30,299 nucleotides of DNA from CALWOS01 sp963595735 (lineage in GTDB: Bacteria; Bacillota; Clostridia; Oscillospirales; Oscillospiraceae). The translations under genes were made by a program, and so were the position numbers. Of this stretch, positions 5,594 through 18,200 are shown one piece after another (positions within the stretch are counted from its first letter, which is position 1; every line of letters starts with the position of its first letter). The notes below the pieces were generated by a model. The model had not been told where the DNA came from. It searched no databases and saw nothing but the letters and a program-made list of their open reading frames with translations. The DNA lies in the NCBI GenBank assembly GCA_963595735.1, contig CAVBJJ010000021.1:1-30299 (forward strand). Reading direction: 5' to 3'.

Positions 5594-6658
5594 ATGCAAA
5601 AACGAATTGCGCAGAGCACCGCGGTGCTGTTGTTGCTGGCAATACTGCTATGCAGCGGCATTTGGGCGCTGGCTGCCGGGACAACGGTAACGGTGAGCAG
5701 CGGCAGCACGACCGCCGGAGGAACCGTGACGCTGGAGGTTCGGGTGGAGGGTAACCCCGGCCTGACAAATTTTGACCTGGCCATTGGCTGGCCGGAGGGC
5801 TTTGCCCTCACGCAGGTCTCCAAAGAGGGGCTTGCCTGTGACAGTGGCCTGTTTGCGGCCAATGTGGAGCAGGGGCTTGTCGCCTGGGCAACGCTGGACG
5901 AGGTCAAGCAGGAAACAGCGACCCTGTTCCGTCTGACATTTTCCGTGGGACAGGCTGTAAAGCCCGGTACTTACACGATCACGATCGCCAAAACGGAAAA
6001 CGGCGCTTTCAGCGGGGACGCGGGCAAGATCGACGCGGCCTTTGCTGGCGGCACAGTCACCGTGACCGGAAAGTCCAACGGCGGCTCCGGGGGTTCCGGG
6101 AATGGCGGTTCCAGCAATGCCGGCGGCTCCAACAACGGCGGCACGGCAAAGGTGGAATTTTTCGATGTGGCGCAGAACAGCTGGTATTACCAATGCATTC
6201 AGGAATTGGCGCAGGCCAGCGTGATCAACGGCTACCCGGACGGCAGCTTCCGCCCGGATGACACCATCACCTGCGCGGAGGCGCTCAAGCTCAGCTATTT
6301 GGCAGTGGGCAAGACCCCGGCGCAGAACGACCAGACCCAGCACTGGGCGGCAGGCTATTTTGACCTTGCCGTGAAAGCGGGCGTGCTGGATGCAGGCACA
6401 GACCTGGATGCGCCCATCAGCCGGCTGGCGATCGCGAAGGTCATTGCCAATGCGGCGGGGCTGCATGCCGGAGCGGGAGAAGCGCCCTTTCCGGACTGTG
6501 CAGATCTGGCGGTCAAGGCCGTGTATGATGCGGGCATTGTGAAAGGCTATCCGGACGGCAGCTTCGGCTCGTCCACCACGATCACCCGGGGCGAGATGTC
6601 CATGATGATCTGGCGGCTGTATGGCTATGTGAAATCCGGCGTGGTTCCGGCGAAATGA
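5594..6658 (+). CDS. Cohesin-SLH cell-surface anchoring protein
   Basis: This 354-residue protein has a signal peptide (about 1-28, cleavage near ALA|AG), a single cohesin domain (about 31-158), a Gly/Ser/Asn linker (160-185) and three SLH domains (about 188-238, 248-289, 298-345). The layout equals the small anchoring scaffoldins of cellulosomes such as C. thermocellum OlpA: SLH domains bind secondary cell-wall polymer and the exposed cohesin captures one dockerin-bearing protein. SLH1 has ITCAE and SLH3 has ITRGE where ITRAE is usual, so the polymer-binding motif is degenerate. The ATG at 5594 is preferred over GTG at 5555 because it has GGGAG upstream and places the charged MQKR just before the hydrophobic core. 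It is first in the cluster and its stop is 11 nt before the next gene's chosen start, so translation is probably coupled. Cohesin is certain at family level; its type and partner are inferred. Confidence 0.9.
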   Translation: MQKRIAQSTAVLLLLAILLCSGIWALAAGTTVTVSSGSTTAGGTVTLEVRVEGNPGLTNFDLAIGWPEGFALTQVSKEGLACDSGLFAANVEQGLVAWATLDEVKQETATLFRLTFSVGQAVKPGTYTITIAKTENGAFSGDAGKIDAAFAGGTVTVTGKSNGGSGGSGNGGSSNAGGSNNGGTAKVEFFDVAQNSWYYQCIQELAQASVINGYPDGSFRPDDTITCAEALKLSYLAVGKTPAQNDQTQHWAAGYFDLAVKAGVLDAGTDLDAPISRLAIAKVIANAAGLHAGAGEAPFPDCADLAVKAVYDAGIVKGYPDGSFGSSTTITRGEMSMMIWRLYGYVKSGVVPAK

Positions 6659-6669
6659 GGGTGAGACAG

Positions 6670-9222
6670 ATGAGAAAAAAGAAGCTTCGTGTTGCCGCAC
6701 TGCTGCTGTGCCTGGCGCTTGCGTTCGCCTATCCGGCGGCAGCGGCCGGCGCGGTGGACGAGACGGTGAACGCCCAGGAGAGCGCGGGCGCACCACCGGA
6801 GACCTTTACGGTTTATGTACAGGCCGGAGATGCCGACTCCGTGGAATTTATCTCTTACACCGGCGCGGAAATGCGCCAGATCGCCAAGCAGTATAATCCC
6901 GACCGGAATGCGCTGAAGTATTCCGCCGTCAGCTACGCCGGTATGGCGGGACGCGTGACAACGGAGTATATTACACTGGCGGATTTTATCAGCCATGTTT
7001 CCCAGGAAAAGGGCACCCTTTGCCTGGGCAGCGGCGACTATATCATCATGGGCGAGGACCTGACCAAGGATCAGTCCCTGATCGACAGCGGCTATGACAG
7101 AAAAACGCTCATGGGCAACTGGTATTCCTATGATACAGTAGTCGGCGCCACGCGGTATTATTTCCCGGCCTGGAACGAGGGCAGCAGCGAGGGGGCGGTC
7201 AGCGTCCCGGCAGCTATCGGCCTGAAGTCCTATGGCGATTCCAGCGGCGTTTCCGATGAGCTGCTGGACTTCTACCGGGTCAGCGCGGACTACCTTTGGG
7301 CCTATGTGCTGTATTTCGGCCAGACCAGCTGTGACGAGAGGACCTATCCCTATTTCTATTATGGCCAGGATCAGGCCATCATCCGCTATGACGGCGAAGC
7401 GGCAGCAAACGAAACGATCCGGGCGCTGCTGCAGAACCAGATCACCCAGGCGGAGACGCTGCTGCAGGATACGGTCGTTGCCGTGTCGGCAAGCACGGTG
7501 GCACAGGGCAAATTCTGGGTCACCCAGGCGCAGTATGATGCGCTCACCGCCGCCAAAACGGCAGCGGCAACGGCTGGCGGAGAAAACGCCAAAAACGGCG
7601 CGGCCTACGACAGCTTCCTGGCGCTGCGCAAGGCCTGCGATACCTTTTCCGCCGCGCGGCAAAGCGGCCAGCGGGAGGGCTATTTCTGGTACACGGAAAA
7701 CCAGGGCGATACTTATACCATCACCTCGGCCAGACAGCTGATCGAGCTGGGCAAGCTGGTCAGCGGAGAGGCGCTGGACGCCGGCACCCAGCAGAACCTG
7801 CCCCAGGACAGTTTTGCGGGAAAGACCGTGCGTCTCGCCTGCGATATCGACCTGTCCGGGTACCGGGTGAACATCGGCAGCAGCGAATATGCCTTTACCG
7901 GCACCTTTGACGGACAGGGCTATACCGTCAGCGGGCTTGGCACCACTTACAGCTCCAAGACCTGCGTTGGCCTGTTCGGCAATATCGGCGCGGGCGGCCT
8001 GGTGAAAGACCTGACCGTTTCGGGCGATGTGGGCGTAACGGGGACTTCCTCCAGCATCGGCGGCATTGCCGGTAAGAACGCCGGCACCATTGAAAATGTG
8101 CGCTGCCTGGTGGATGTCGCGGCGGCGAAATCCTCCCAGGTGGGCGGCATCGCCGGAGAAAACAGCGGCACGATCCGCAACTGCCTGTTTGCCGGAACGG
8201 TGCAGGCAAAGGAGCAGGGCGGCGCAGCCGCGGGATACAACACCTGCAGTGTGACCGGCTGCCTGAACGCAGCGGAGGTCAGCCTGGTGGGCAGCAATGA
8301 CGCGGCGGGAAGCATCCGCGGCTGCATCAGCACCCGGGCGAAGCTGGCGGATGCCAACAGCGGCGCCCTTGCCGGAAGCTATACTCTGGCTGCGGCGGCC
8401 GTGGACACCAACAGCGGCACGGTGCGCAATGTCTTTTGCAGTGGAAAAAGCACCGGGGTCGAGGGCGTGACCGCTATTGCAACCGCAGCCGGCTTTGCGG
8501 AGAATGCGGTCTATCAGGCGCTGTGCGCAGACGGCAGCTTCCAGAGTGTCAGCGGGGGCTATCCCTGCCTGCGCTGGCAAAAGGTATATGATGTATACTT
8601 TGCGCTGGGCTTGGACAACAACACCATGGAGCCTGCCCAGGCGGGAGAATATCTCCCTGTGATCCGCCCCGCCGACCCCACCGCCAAACAGCTGGTGGAC
8701 GGTGCGGTGCAGGATGACCCGCGCTTTGTGTTCCGGGGCTGGTATGCCGACGAGGCAAGGGAAACTGCCTTTGATTTTACCCAGCCGACCACGGGAACCC
8801 AGACCCTGTATGCTGGCTGGACAGATGCCGCCGGAGAGACCATGCACCGGCTGCGGATCCAGGTGGTGCGGCATACGGCGGATGGGCTGAAGACCACGAC
8901 CACAGATTATTACCACCCGGCGGGCGACAGCTACAGCCACACGCTGGAGCAGAATGATGGATACATCACCGAGACGCCGACGGTGTCCGGTGTGATGGGC
9001 GCGGCGGACGAGACCATCGAAGTCCACTTCTACCGCTTGGGCGATGTGGATCAGGACGGCAAGATCACCGCGGCGGACGCCATGCTGGTGCTGCGGCAGA
9101 ATGCCGGATACACCACGCTTACCGCGATACAGCAGCGGCTGGCCGATTGTAACGGCGACGACAAAGTTAATTCCGACGATGCAAGGGCGATCCTTTGCGC
9201 CAGCGTCGGCGCGGCGAACTAA
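6670..9222 (+). CDS. Secreted dockerin protein with FIVAR-like, GLUG and InlB-type modules
   Basis: This 850-residue protein starts with a signal peptide (MRKKKLRV plus a hydrophobic core, about 1-27). Next is a module of unclear family (about 46-240), then a FIVAR-like helical segment (about 247-337) with the WVTQAQYDAL pattern. A GLUG block follows (about 350-635), with GxFDGxGYTVSGL, GLFGNI and repeated GGIAG...NC motifs ending in GGYPCLRW, then one InlB/Listeria-Bacteroides repeat (about 640-716) and a type-I-like dockerin (787-850). Dockerin calcium loops are DVDQDGKITAAD and DCNGDDKVNSDD. No catalytic motif is visible, so an adhesive or structural role is likely. The start at 6670 has GAGGGTGA 5 nt upstream; the alternative ATG at 6655 overlaps the previous stop as ATGA but has no ribosome binding site. 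The cohesin upstream is a plausible partner. Confidence 0.9.
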   Translation: MRKKKLRVAALLLCLALAFAYPAAAAGAVDETVNAQESAGAPPETFTVYVQAGDADSVEFISYTGAEMRQIAKQYNPDRNALKYSAVSYAGMAGRVTTEYITLADFISHVSQEKGTLCLGSGDYIIMGEDLTKDQSLIDSGYDRKTLMGNWYSYDTVVGATRYYFPAWNEGSSEGAVSVPAAIGLKSYGDSSGVSDELLDFYRVSADYLWAYVLYFGQTSCDERTYPYFYYGQDQAIIRYDGEAAANETIRALLQNQITQAETLLQDTVVAVSASTVAQGKFWVTQAQYDALTAAKTAAATAGGENAKNGAAYDSFLALRKACDTFSAARQSGQREGYFWYTENQGDTYTITSARQLIELGKLVSGEALDAGTQQNLPQDSFAGKTVRLACDIDLSGYRVNIGSSEYAFTGTFDGQGYTVSGLGTTYSSKTCVGLFGNIGAGGLVKDLTVSGDVGVTGTSSSIGGIAGKNAGTIENVRCLVDVAAAKSSQVGGIAGENSGTIRNCLFAGTVQAKEQGGAAAGYNTCSVTGCLNAAEVSLVGSNDAAGSIRGCISTRAKLADANSGALAGSYTLAAAAVDTNSGTVRNVFCSGKSTGVEGVTAIATAAGFAENAVYQALCADGSFQSVSGGYPCLRWQKVYDVYFALGLDNNTMEPAQAGEYLPVIRPADPTAKQLVDGAVQDDPRFVFRGWYADEARETAFDFTQPTTGTQTLYAGWTDAAGETMHRLRIQVVRHTADGLKTTTTDYYHPAGDSYSHTLEQNDGYITETPTVSGVMGAADETIEVHFYRLGDVDQDGKITAADAMLVLRQNAGYTTLTAIQQRLADCNGDDKVNSDDARAILCASVGAAN

Positions 9223-9242
9223 GAGAGGAAGGGTATGGAAGA

Positions 9243-12200
9243 ATGAATAAGAAACGGTTTCAAAAAATCCTGTCGGCGGCGCTGGCTGCGTGTATGCTCC
9301 TGTCTCTGTGCCAGATCAGCTTTGCACAGAACGAAGAGGAGCCTGCGGCAGACGCTGCAACGGCGGATACGGCGCAGGAGCAGCTGTTAAGCTCCCTGGA
9401 AAAGATGGAGGAAGAAGCGGATGACAGCGGCCTGGAGTACGAGGGCTATATCTTCAAGCTCCAGGACGGCGCAGAGCTGCCCATGGGCACGCTGGAGGAG
9501 GGCGACGACAGCACCATCGAGGCAGTCGCTTTCACGGAAGATACCTATACGGCAGAAACCACCGACGAGATCTTCAACAATATCGAAGCCGATCAGGTGG
9601 AGTACATCGAGCCAAACTACATTGTGGAGGCCTTTGACATGGGAACCATGTCCGCTGCCTCTCCCAATGACCAGTACTATCAGAACGGCTCCCAGTGGAA
9701 CCTGGAAACGCTCAATGTCCCCGCTGCCTGGGAATACGGCCTGGAGGGACAGTCCATCAGCGATGACCAGTCCGTTGTGGTGGCGGTGATCGACAGCGGT
9801 ATCAACAGCTCCCACCAGGATCTGGACGAGACCCACATTCTGAATGGCTACAGCTATGTGACCACGGACACCTCCGACACCAGCGACACGATGGGACACG
9901 GCACCTTCTGCGCAGCGCAGATTTTTGCCACCAAGGACAACGAGGTCGGTATTGCCGGTATCGTGCCGGAAGTCTATATCATGCCCCTCCGGGTATTCGG
10001 CAGCTCCAATCAGGCCTATACTACGGACATCGTTTCCGCCATCAACTATGCTACCGCCTCCGGTGAGGTGGATGTGATCAGCATGAGTCTTGGCGGAGAG
10101 GGCAGCTCCACCGCCATGAAGCGCGCTTGCGAAAGCGCAGTGGAACAGGGCATTCTGGTGGTCGCGGCCGCCGGTAACGACGGCGACTATACTATCAACT
10201 ACCCCGCCTCCTATGACTGTGTGATCGGCGTTGGCTCCACCGGTACCGACAGCAGCCATACGGAGATCTCCGACTTCTCCCAGCGAGGCCTGACCAATGT
10301 GTTCTGCGTTGCGCCGGGCTACAAGATCGTCAGCGCGTACTATACCTCCAACGACGCCTATTACCGGGGCAGCGGTACCTCCTTTGCCTGCCCGGAGGTG
10401 GCGGCGCTGGGCGCGATCGTCAAGAGCATCGATCGGGATACGAATCAGGATGCGTTCAAGCAGCTTATCATAGACACCGCAACGGATCTGGGTACTGCGG
10501 GGCGCGATAAAATATACGGCTACGGTCTGGTGGACTTCAAGGAGGCTGTGGAGTCTCTGATCAACACCAGCGGCAATTCCGGCGTCAGCTTTGTTGTGGA
10601 AAACGAGGACGGCGCAAAGGTGGAAAACGCCACTATCACCGTGACCAAGTACGGCGAGACCGAGGTCATTGCTCCCAATGACGACGGCAGCTACACCCTG
10701 GAAAAGGGCAAATACAGCTACACCGTCACCGCCGACCGGTATCAGCAGGCCAAGGGCGTGTTCTCCGTCATTACGGATAGCCGCACGGTCAAAATCGTCC
10801 TGGAGGGTTTGAGTTATCCCGTGGAATTTACGGTAACGAACACCCGGGGCGAAAGTCTGAGCAAGGCTGCGATCACCGTGAAGAACGCCAAGGGCGCGGA
10901 GATGAAGGCACAGGAGTTTGGCAAGTACGCCCTGAAAAACGGAGAGTACACCTACTCCATCTCCGGCACCGGATACTACACCCAAACGGGAAGCTTCCGG
11001 GTCAACGAGGCCGGAACCAAGCTGGAGGTCACGCTGTATGGCGATATTGATGTGGCCAGCGCCAAGATGAAGCCCGTGGATGCCAACGGCGAGAGCGTCA
11101 GCGGCGTTACAGTGGAGGTGCGCAATGCCGAGGGCGGCATTGTGGAGCCGTATACCGACGGCTACTACAAGTTCTACCCCGGTAAGTATACCTACACGGC
11201 CACCTCCAACAGCTACAAAACCGAAACGGGCAGCTTTACCATCACCGAGGAGCAAAAGGGAACGATTATCAGTCTGGATGTCCCGATGCTCAACCCCATT
11301 GTCTGGGTGTACTTCGAGGTGGTGCCGCTGGATGCCGCCGTTACCGTTTGGGATGCCGAGGGCAATGTGGTGGAGCCGGAGGTTGCCGGCGAGTACAAGC
11401 TGCTCAAGGGCAATTATACCTATGAAGTCAGCGCGGATGGCTACGAGACCAAGCGGGACAGCTTTACCATCACCACCAAGGGCATGACCATCGACATAGA
11501 ACTGGTCAGCAAGGAGGACGATGGCTACGCCACCGTTGCCTTTATCACCAGCGGCGGCAGCGCGGTGGAGGCGCAGCGCGTGGCGCTGGGCGAAAAGCTG
11601 TCCATGCCGAAAGAGCCGGTGCGCAGCGGCTATACCTTTGTCGGCTGGTATCAGGAAGCCAGTCTGACCACCCCCTGGAACTTTGAAAAGGATCTGGTCA
11701 CCTCCAGCATGAGCCTGTATGCCAAGTGGGAGCCCAGAACTTATAAGATCATCTATATGTTCGGCAGCACACCGCTGGAGGGGCTTTCCCCCGATACCCA
11801 CACCTTCGGCAAGGCGGTGAAGGAGCTGCCGGAGCCGACGATTCCGGGACAGCGCTTCATGTACTGGTGCTCGGATCCGGAGCTGACCCAGAAAGCCACG
11901 GGCGTTTCCGCTGCTAAAGCCAGCGACGCAGTGTTCTATGCCTATTGCGAGCCGGATAACGGCGTTTACACCGTCAAGTTCGACAGCAACGGCGGCAGCG
12001 ATGTGGCGGAAGCCACCATCAGCCAGGAGACAGATTACCTGGTAGCCGAGCCGGAGGCGCCGGAAAAGACCGGCTATACCTTCTCCGGCTGGTACAGCGA
12101 TGCGGAGCTGACCAAGGCCTGGGACTTCAAGACCGACAAGGTCAGCTGGCACACAACGCTGTATGCCGGCTGGAAAGCCAATACCTATACCATTACTTAT

Positions 12201-15200
12201 TACAATGGAGAAACCCGCTGCGAGGATCTCAGCCCGAGCAGCTATACCTATAACAAGGCGGTCTATGACCTGCCGACCCTGAAGCGCAATGACGCGGTGT
12301 TCTCCGGCTGGTACAGCGACACAGCCTGCACGGTGCGGGTACGGAGCATTCCCGCCGGCAGCCTGGGAGACCTGGTGCTGTATGCGGGCTGGTCGGAGAA
12401 AAAGACCACCGTCCCGGAGGACTGCGACTACAAGCCCGATGAGGACGGCAACTATCCCACCGTGGACGCCGAGGGCTATACCCTCATTTACACCAAGGAG
12501 CAGCTGGCGGCGTTGCCCACCTGCACCTCTGCGGAAGCCCGGGCGCTGAAGCAGGAGGGAACTGTCCGGAAGTACCGTCTGGCGCAGAGCATTCGCCTGA
12601 CCGGAGAATGGACGCCCATCGGCAGCGGCAGCAAGTACTTCTATGGTGAATTGGACGGCGCGGGACACACCATCGCCGGCCTGTATGTCAATTCCGGCAG
12701 CAGCCGGCAGGCGCTGTTCAGCGGAACCTATGGCGCTAAGATCCACAACCTCAACCTCTATGGTCAGGTGCAGGGCGGCGCTACCACAGCCGGTCTAGTG
12801 GCCGAGGCCTATGACACCGAGATCGCCAACTGCACCGTGGATGTGGATGTGGTTGCAGGCGGCACGGTCGCGGGCGGCGTTGCCGCAAGCCTGAACAGCG
12901 GCAGCATCACCAACTGCGCAAACCTGGGCAGCGTTACCTGCAACGGTACCATCACCACCAAGTGCGTATACGGCACCGGCGGTATTCTGGGTGAAACGGC
13001 GCTGTTTTCCACCAATGCGGTCATCATTTCCGACTGCTACAACAGCGGTGCAGTCAGCAACAGCAGCGGTACGCCCACCGGCGGTATTGTAGGTTATACC
13101 TACAACGCCAAGGCGCAGGTTCTCAACTGCTACAATACGGGCGATGTCACCCAGACCGGCACGGATTATGCCTATTACGGCATTGCCTCCGGTATTGTGG
13201 GTATGTCCGCGGGCGGCGGCCTGATCAGCGCCTGCTACTCCACCGGTAAGCTCACCTCCAGCCAGTTTGCCGCAGGCATTCTGTCCTGCAAGGTCTCTCC
13301 GGTGGTACAGTACAGCTACTATCTGGAGGGTACGGCGGAATACGGCGGCTGCAAGCTGGATGATTACAGTCAGGCTCCCATGGAGCAGGGACAGAGCTTC
13401 AGCTATTCCCCCACAAAGGACTATGCGGATATGCTCTCCCAGCTGGGCGAGGCCTACATCGCCGACAGCGACGGCAGCCTCACCGGCGGATACCCGGCGC
13501 TGGCCTGGCAGGCGGCGGATCACACCACGGCAAGCTTTGCCATCAGCGACGCGATCACGGGAGACGCGATCACGGAAACCACCGTTACGGTGGATGGAAC
13601 CGAGTTGGAAGGCGGCACGGTAAGCCTGGAGGCCGGCCTGCACAAATATACCGTGAAGCGCGTGGGCTACCAGACTGTGGAATCCATTTTCTATTTGGGA
13701 CGCAGCAACCACGAGGTACAGGTCTCCATGCAGCCGGTCTACTATGATTACGAAATCAAGGTCAGCCCGGCGGATGCAGATTTCACCCTGACAAACGATG
13801 TGTTTGGTACCATCAAACCGGAAAAGAAAGAAACCGGGGAGAACGGCTGTACCTATACCTTCCGCCTGGCACGCAGTGTGCTCTATGGAAAATATGCCTA
13901 CACCGCGGTCAAGTACGGCTATGGCACCGTCAGCGGTGATGTTTTCATCACTCAGCAGGGCTCCATGGAGGTGAAAATGACCCCCAGCGACTACCAGGTC
14001 GTCAATTTTGAGATCCTGCCTACGGATGCGGTCCTGACTGTGACCGACAAGGACGGCAATGTGATCGCTCCCTATGACGGCAAGCTGTACCACCTGGTGG
14101 AGGGCAGCTATCAGTACGAGGTGCGGGCAAAGGGCTACTCCACCGTGAACGGCACCGTGACTGTGCCCAGCAGCACCACCACGACCATCAGCATTGTCAT
14201 GGAGGTCAAGGACGGCTGGGACGGCACCGCCGAAACGGACTGGTATCAGTCCGGCGCGTCTACCTATTATATCGAGACCCCGGAGCAGTTCGCCGGCTTC
14301 CGGGATCTGTGCAACGCCGGTAATAACTTCTCCGGCAAGACCATTGTCCTGACGGCGGATATCAACCTTGCCGAAAGAGACTGGACGCCCATTGCCCCGT
14401 ATTCCTATGACGGCAGCACCGGCTTCCAGGGAACGCTGGACGGCGCAGGACATAAGATTACCGGACTGCAGGTGTCCGGAAAAGACGAGGTCGGTCTGTT
14501 CTGCTATATCTACGGCGGCACCGTGCGCAATCTGACGCTGGCGGGCACCGTGGAAGGCCGCAACTATGTGGGCGGCTTTGCCGGCCGCGCCACAGGCGGC
14601 GTGTTTGAAAACTGCGTGGCGGAAGTGAATGTGACCGTGAGCGGTTATCAGGCTGGCGGTCTGGTGGGTATTTCCAGCCGGAAAGCCTCCACCTTCACCC
14701 GCTGCATCAACAACGGCGCCATCACCAGCACGGACACGGCACACACCAATGTCAACAGCTATGCCATCGGCGGCATTTTGGGTAACGGCTCCGGCAGCGA
14801 TGTGCTGGAGTACTGCAAGAACACCGGCGCGGTAACGGCGCATACCCAGTCTGTGGGCGGCCTTGTGGGCGCGTCCAGCATCACATCCGGCAGTGCTGCG
14901 CCCAAGCTGGAAAGCTGCTACAACACCGGTGTGATCACCAACACCTACGAAGGCGGCTACACCGGTGGCGTGATCGGCAATCTCTACGGCAGCTATAACA
15001 GCGGCACCGTGCTCCGCTGCCTGAACCTGGGGCTGGTCAGCGGCGCCAATGAAGCTGCGACCGGCGGTATCGTGGGTGCGCGCACAGCAAACAACTCCAA
15101 TGTGGGCAAATGCTATTACTATTACGATACCGCCGAATTCGGCGTTGGCGGCAGAGAAGATGTGGAGGATCAGGCCGAGGCGTTCGGCAGCGAAACGGAC

Positions 15201-18200
15201 AATCAGTTTGCCTGGGTCGTGGAGCAGCTGGGAGAAAACTACGCCCTGGATGGCGACACGATCATCCTCAAGTGGGAAAATGCCAAATCCAAGTATCTGG
15301 TAACGCTGGGCGTTTCCTATGATACCTCCGTCAACCGGCTGTCCTCGGACAAGCCCGTGTTCACCCTGCGAAACGATACGGAGGAATTCCCAGTTCCCAG
15401 CAGTGGCAAGGTCAATCTGGAAAACGGTACTTATTATTATACTGCGGGACAGAACGGCTATGATGACGCCACCGGCAGCTTTGTGGTTGCCAACGGCGAC
15501 AAGACCGTGACCGTGAGACTTACCGCGACCCGCTATGACACCGTGCTTCGGGTCACGCCGAAAAACGCAAGCCTGACGCTGAAAAACAGCGCGGGCACCG
15601 TGCAGGAGCCGGTCAGCAGCAAGGATGGCGAGATCCACTATGGTCTGCTGAACGGAAAATACAGCTACACGCTGGAGGCTTACGGCTATGAGCCGAAAAG
15701 CGGTACGATCCAGGTCAGCTACGCCAAGTCGGAAACGGAGCTGGAGATGGAAAAGCTGGCCGACCATGAGATCAGCTTTGACCTAAAGCCCGAGTCCGGT
15801 GAGTTTACCGAGGCACCGGTACTGTCCATCTACCAGAACAAGGCGCTGGTCACCAAGCTCAGCGCCGCCCCCTACACGGCGACCCTCGCCGCCGGGGAGT
15901 ACCAGTACCTGGCCAGAGCCAAGGGCTTTGCCACGGCCTCCGGCAGCTTCAAGGTAGAAAAGGCCGGCAGCGTGGAGATCACCATTTCCAAAACCGGCAG
16001 CGGCGAGCTGGCTTCCGACACCGCCTGGTATTACGAAAACCCCGATGCCGACAGCTTCTCCATCGGCAATGCCGAGGAGCTTCGCGGTCTGGCGGAGATC
16101 GTCAATACCGGCGTGGACGAGTTCCAGAACAAGACCATTCAGCTGACCGACGATATCAATATGTACAACAGCGCCTGGACGCCCATCGGTAAATGGGACA
16201 GCGGCCACTTCAAGGGTACCTTCCAGGGTAAGGGACACAGCATCGTCATGACCAACGGCACGATCTCCGGCACGGAGCTGGCCTTCGGCCTGTTTGGATA
16301 TCTGGACGGCGCGACCGTCAGCGAGCTGACCCTCCGCGGCAGCATTGATATCACTCATGAATCCGAGAGTACCTCCTCTGTCATCGTCTATGTGGGCGCG
16401 TTGGCAGGCTATGCCACCGGCTCCACCATCACCCGGATCGCAAACCAGCTCAATGTCAGCGTAAAGGCCGATGTGGGCAGCGCCGGCGTGCTGGATGTGG
16501 GCGGTCTGGCAGGCTGGGTCAACAAGACCACGCTGGACAACTGCAGCAACATCAGCGCCGTGACGGCGGAGATCACCAGCAAGGAGCTGGGCAGCAACAA
16601 CACCTGCATTGCCTATGGCGGCGGCATTGTGGGCTATGGTGTTTCCATGAGCGCCACGCCCATCGCCCTGCGGAACTGCTATAACACCGGTGCGGTGCGC
16701 TGCACGGCGCCCTCTCTGGCGCAGGCGGCCGGCCTGATCGGTGTGGTCAACTCTGCGGGTTCGAGCTTCCGCATGGAAAACTGCTACACCACCGGTAAGA
16801 TCACCGCCAACGGTTCTGCCGGCAGCGCCCTGACCTCCACTGCGAATGTCAACGGCACCATGGTCAACAACTACTATCTGAACGGCTCCGCCACCTCCCA
16901 GGTGGGCTATACCAAGACAGAGGAAGAGATGAAGAGCGAGGCCGTGGCCGATGCGCTGGGCAGCGCCTATGCCTATGTGGCGGGGAACTATCCCCAGTTC
17001 ACCTGGGAAAAGACCGCCGGCAGCATCGCCATCAAAACCATGCCCTCCAAGCTGGTTTACAATGACCTGGAGGACTTTGACGATACCGGCATGACCCTGA
17101 CCGTCTCCTACGCAGACGGCACCAGTGAGGAGGTCAGCTCCGGCTGGACCATCCTCAACGGCAGCAGCCTGCGCGTGGAGGACGGCGAGGTCGACGGCTC
17201 CACCGCCACGGTGCAGATCCAGGTGGAGTTCAAGGGCGCTGTGACCACGCTTCCCGTAACGGTCAAGCAGGTGCTGCACATCATCGACAACGACGAGCTT
17301 GCCCTGAAGATCTCCGCGCCCAAGGCAGGGGAGGAGGCCAAGCCTCTGACCATCGACACGGAAAAGTACACCGCCACCGTCAATTGGACGCAGGCGGGCG
17401 AGCCGTTCACCGGCGTGTTTGCGGAAAACGAATTCTATCGCGCCCAGGTGCGGGTGCAGGCAAAGTATGCCACCGGTAAGATCTGGTATGGCTTTACCGG
17501 AAACTCCGCCATCACCGTTGACGGCACCATGGAGATCCTGTACAAGAATGTAAAAGCAGAGGCGGCGAACGACAATGCCCTGACGCTGCTCACAGCAGAG
17601 CTGACCTACGGCGCAGTGGGTTCGGAGCTGTCCGCCAAGGCGCAGAAGTCCCTGCACCTGTACTATGCCGGGGATGAAAACGCCGATTACAGCGTGGATG
17701 CGCTCCTGAACCGGAAGATCACCCTGAGCGCCGGAGAAAAGAGCGTCAGCTACACCCTCCGGGAGCTGGAGACCCGTGTGCTGGCCGGGACCGGCTATGC
17801 AGGCGACTACTGCTTCTATAACGGCAGCTACCGCACCGTAACCCAGCTGGTCGGCTTTCCGCTGTATGACCTGTGCGCGGAAAGCGGCCTGTTTGCCGGC
17901 AACCTTTCCGATGACAGCGTGGTCAAGCTCGGCGACAGGGAATACACCTGGCAGCAGATCCGCACCGCCGGCAACAGCTATGATGCCGAGGGCAAGCAGA
18001 CCGCAACAGATCTGCCGGTGCTGCTGGCATTCGGCGCGGACGGCGCGCCCTACACCGCGGCGGTCGGCCCCATGCAGGCGGCGCGCCCCATGCGCACCGC
18101 CGAGGATCAGAACGCGGAGGATCAGGTGACGAAGCTGGAGCGCGTCAGCCTGGACAAGCCGGAATACCTCAAGACCCACACCCTCCGCCTGGCTGTCACC

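Noticed and set aside
6355..6537. Small open frames inside the large genes in other frames
   Set aside because: They lack ribosome binding sites and lie wholly within well-supported coding sequence.
9235..9246. ATG GAA GAA TGA minigene overlapping the subtilase start
   Set aside because: Three codons with an ATGA overlap can arise by chance next to a strong SD; nothing else supports it.
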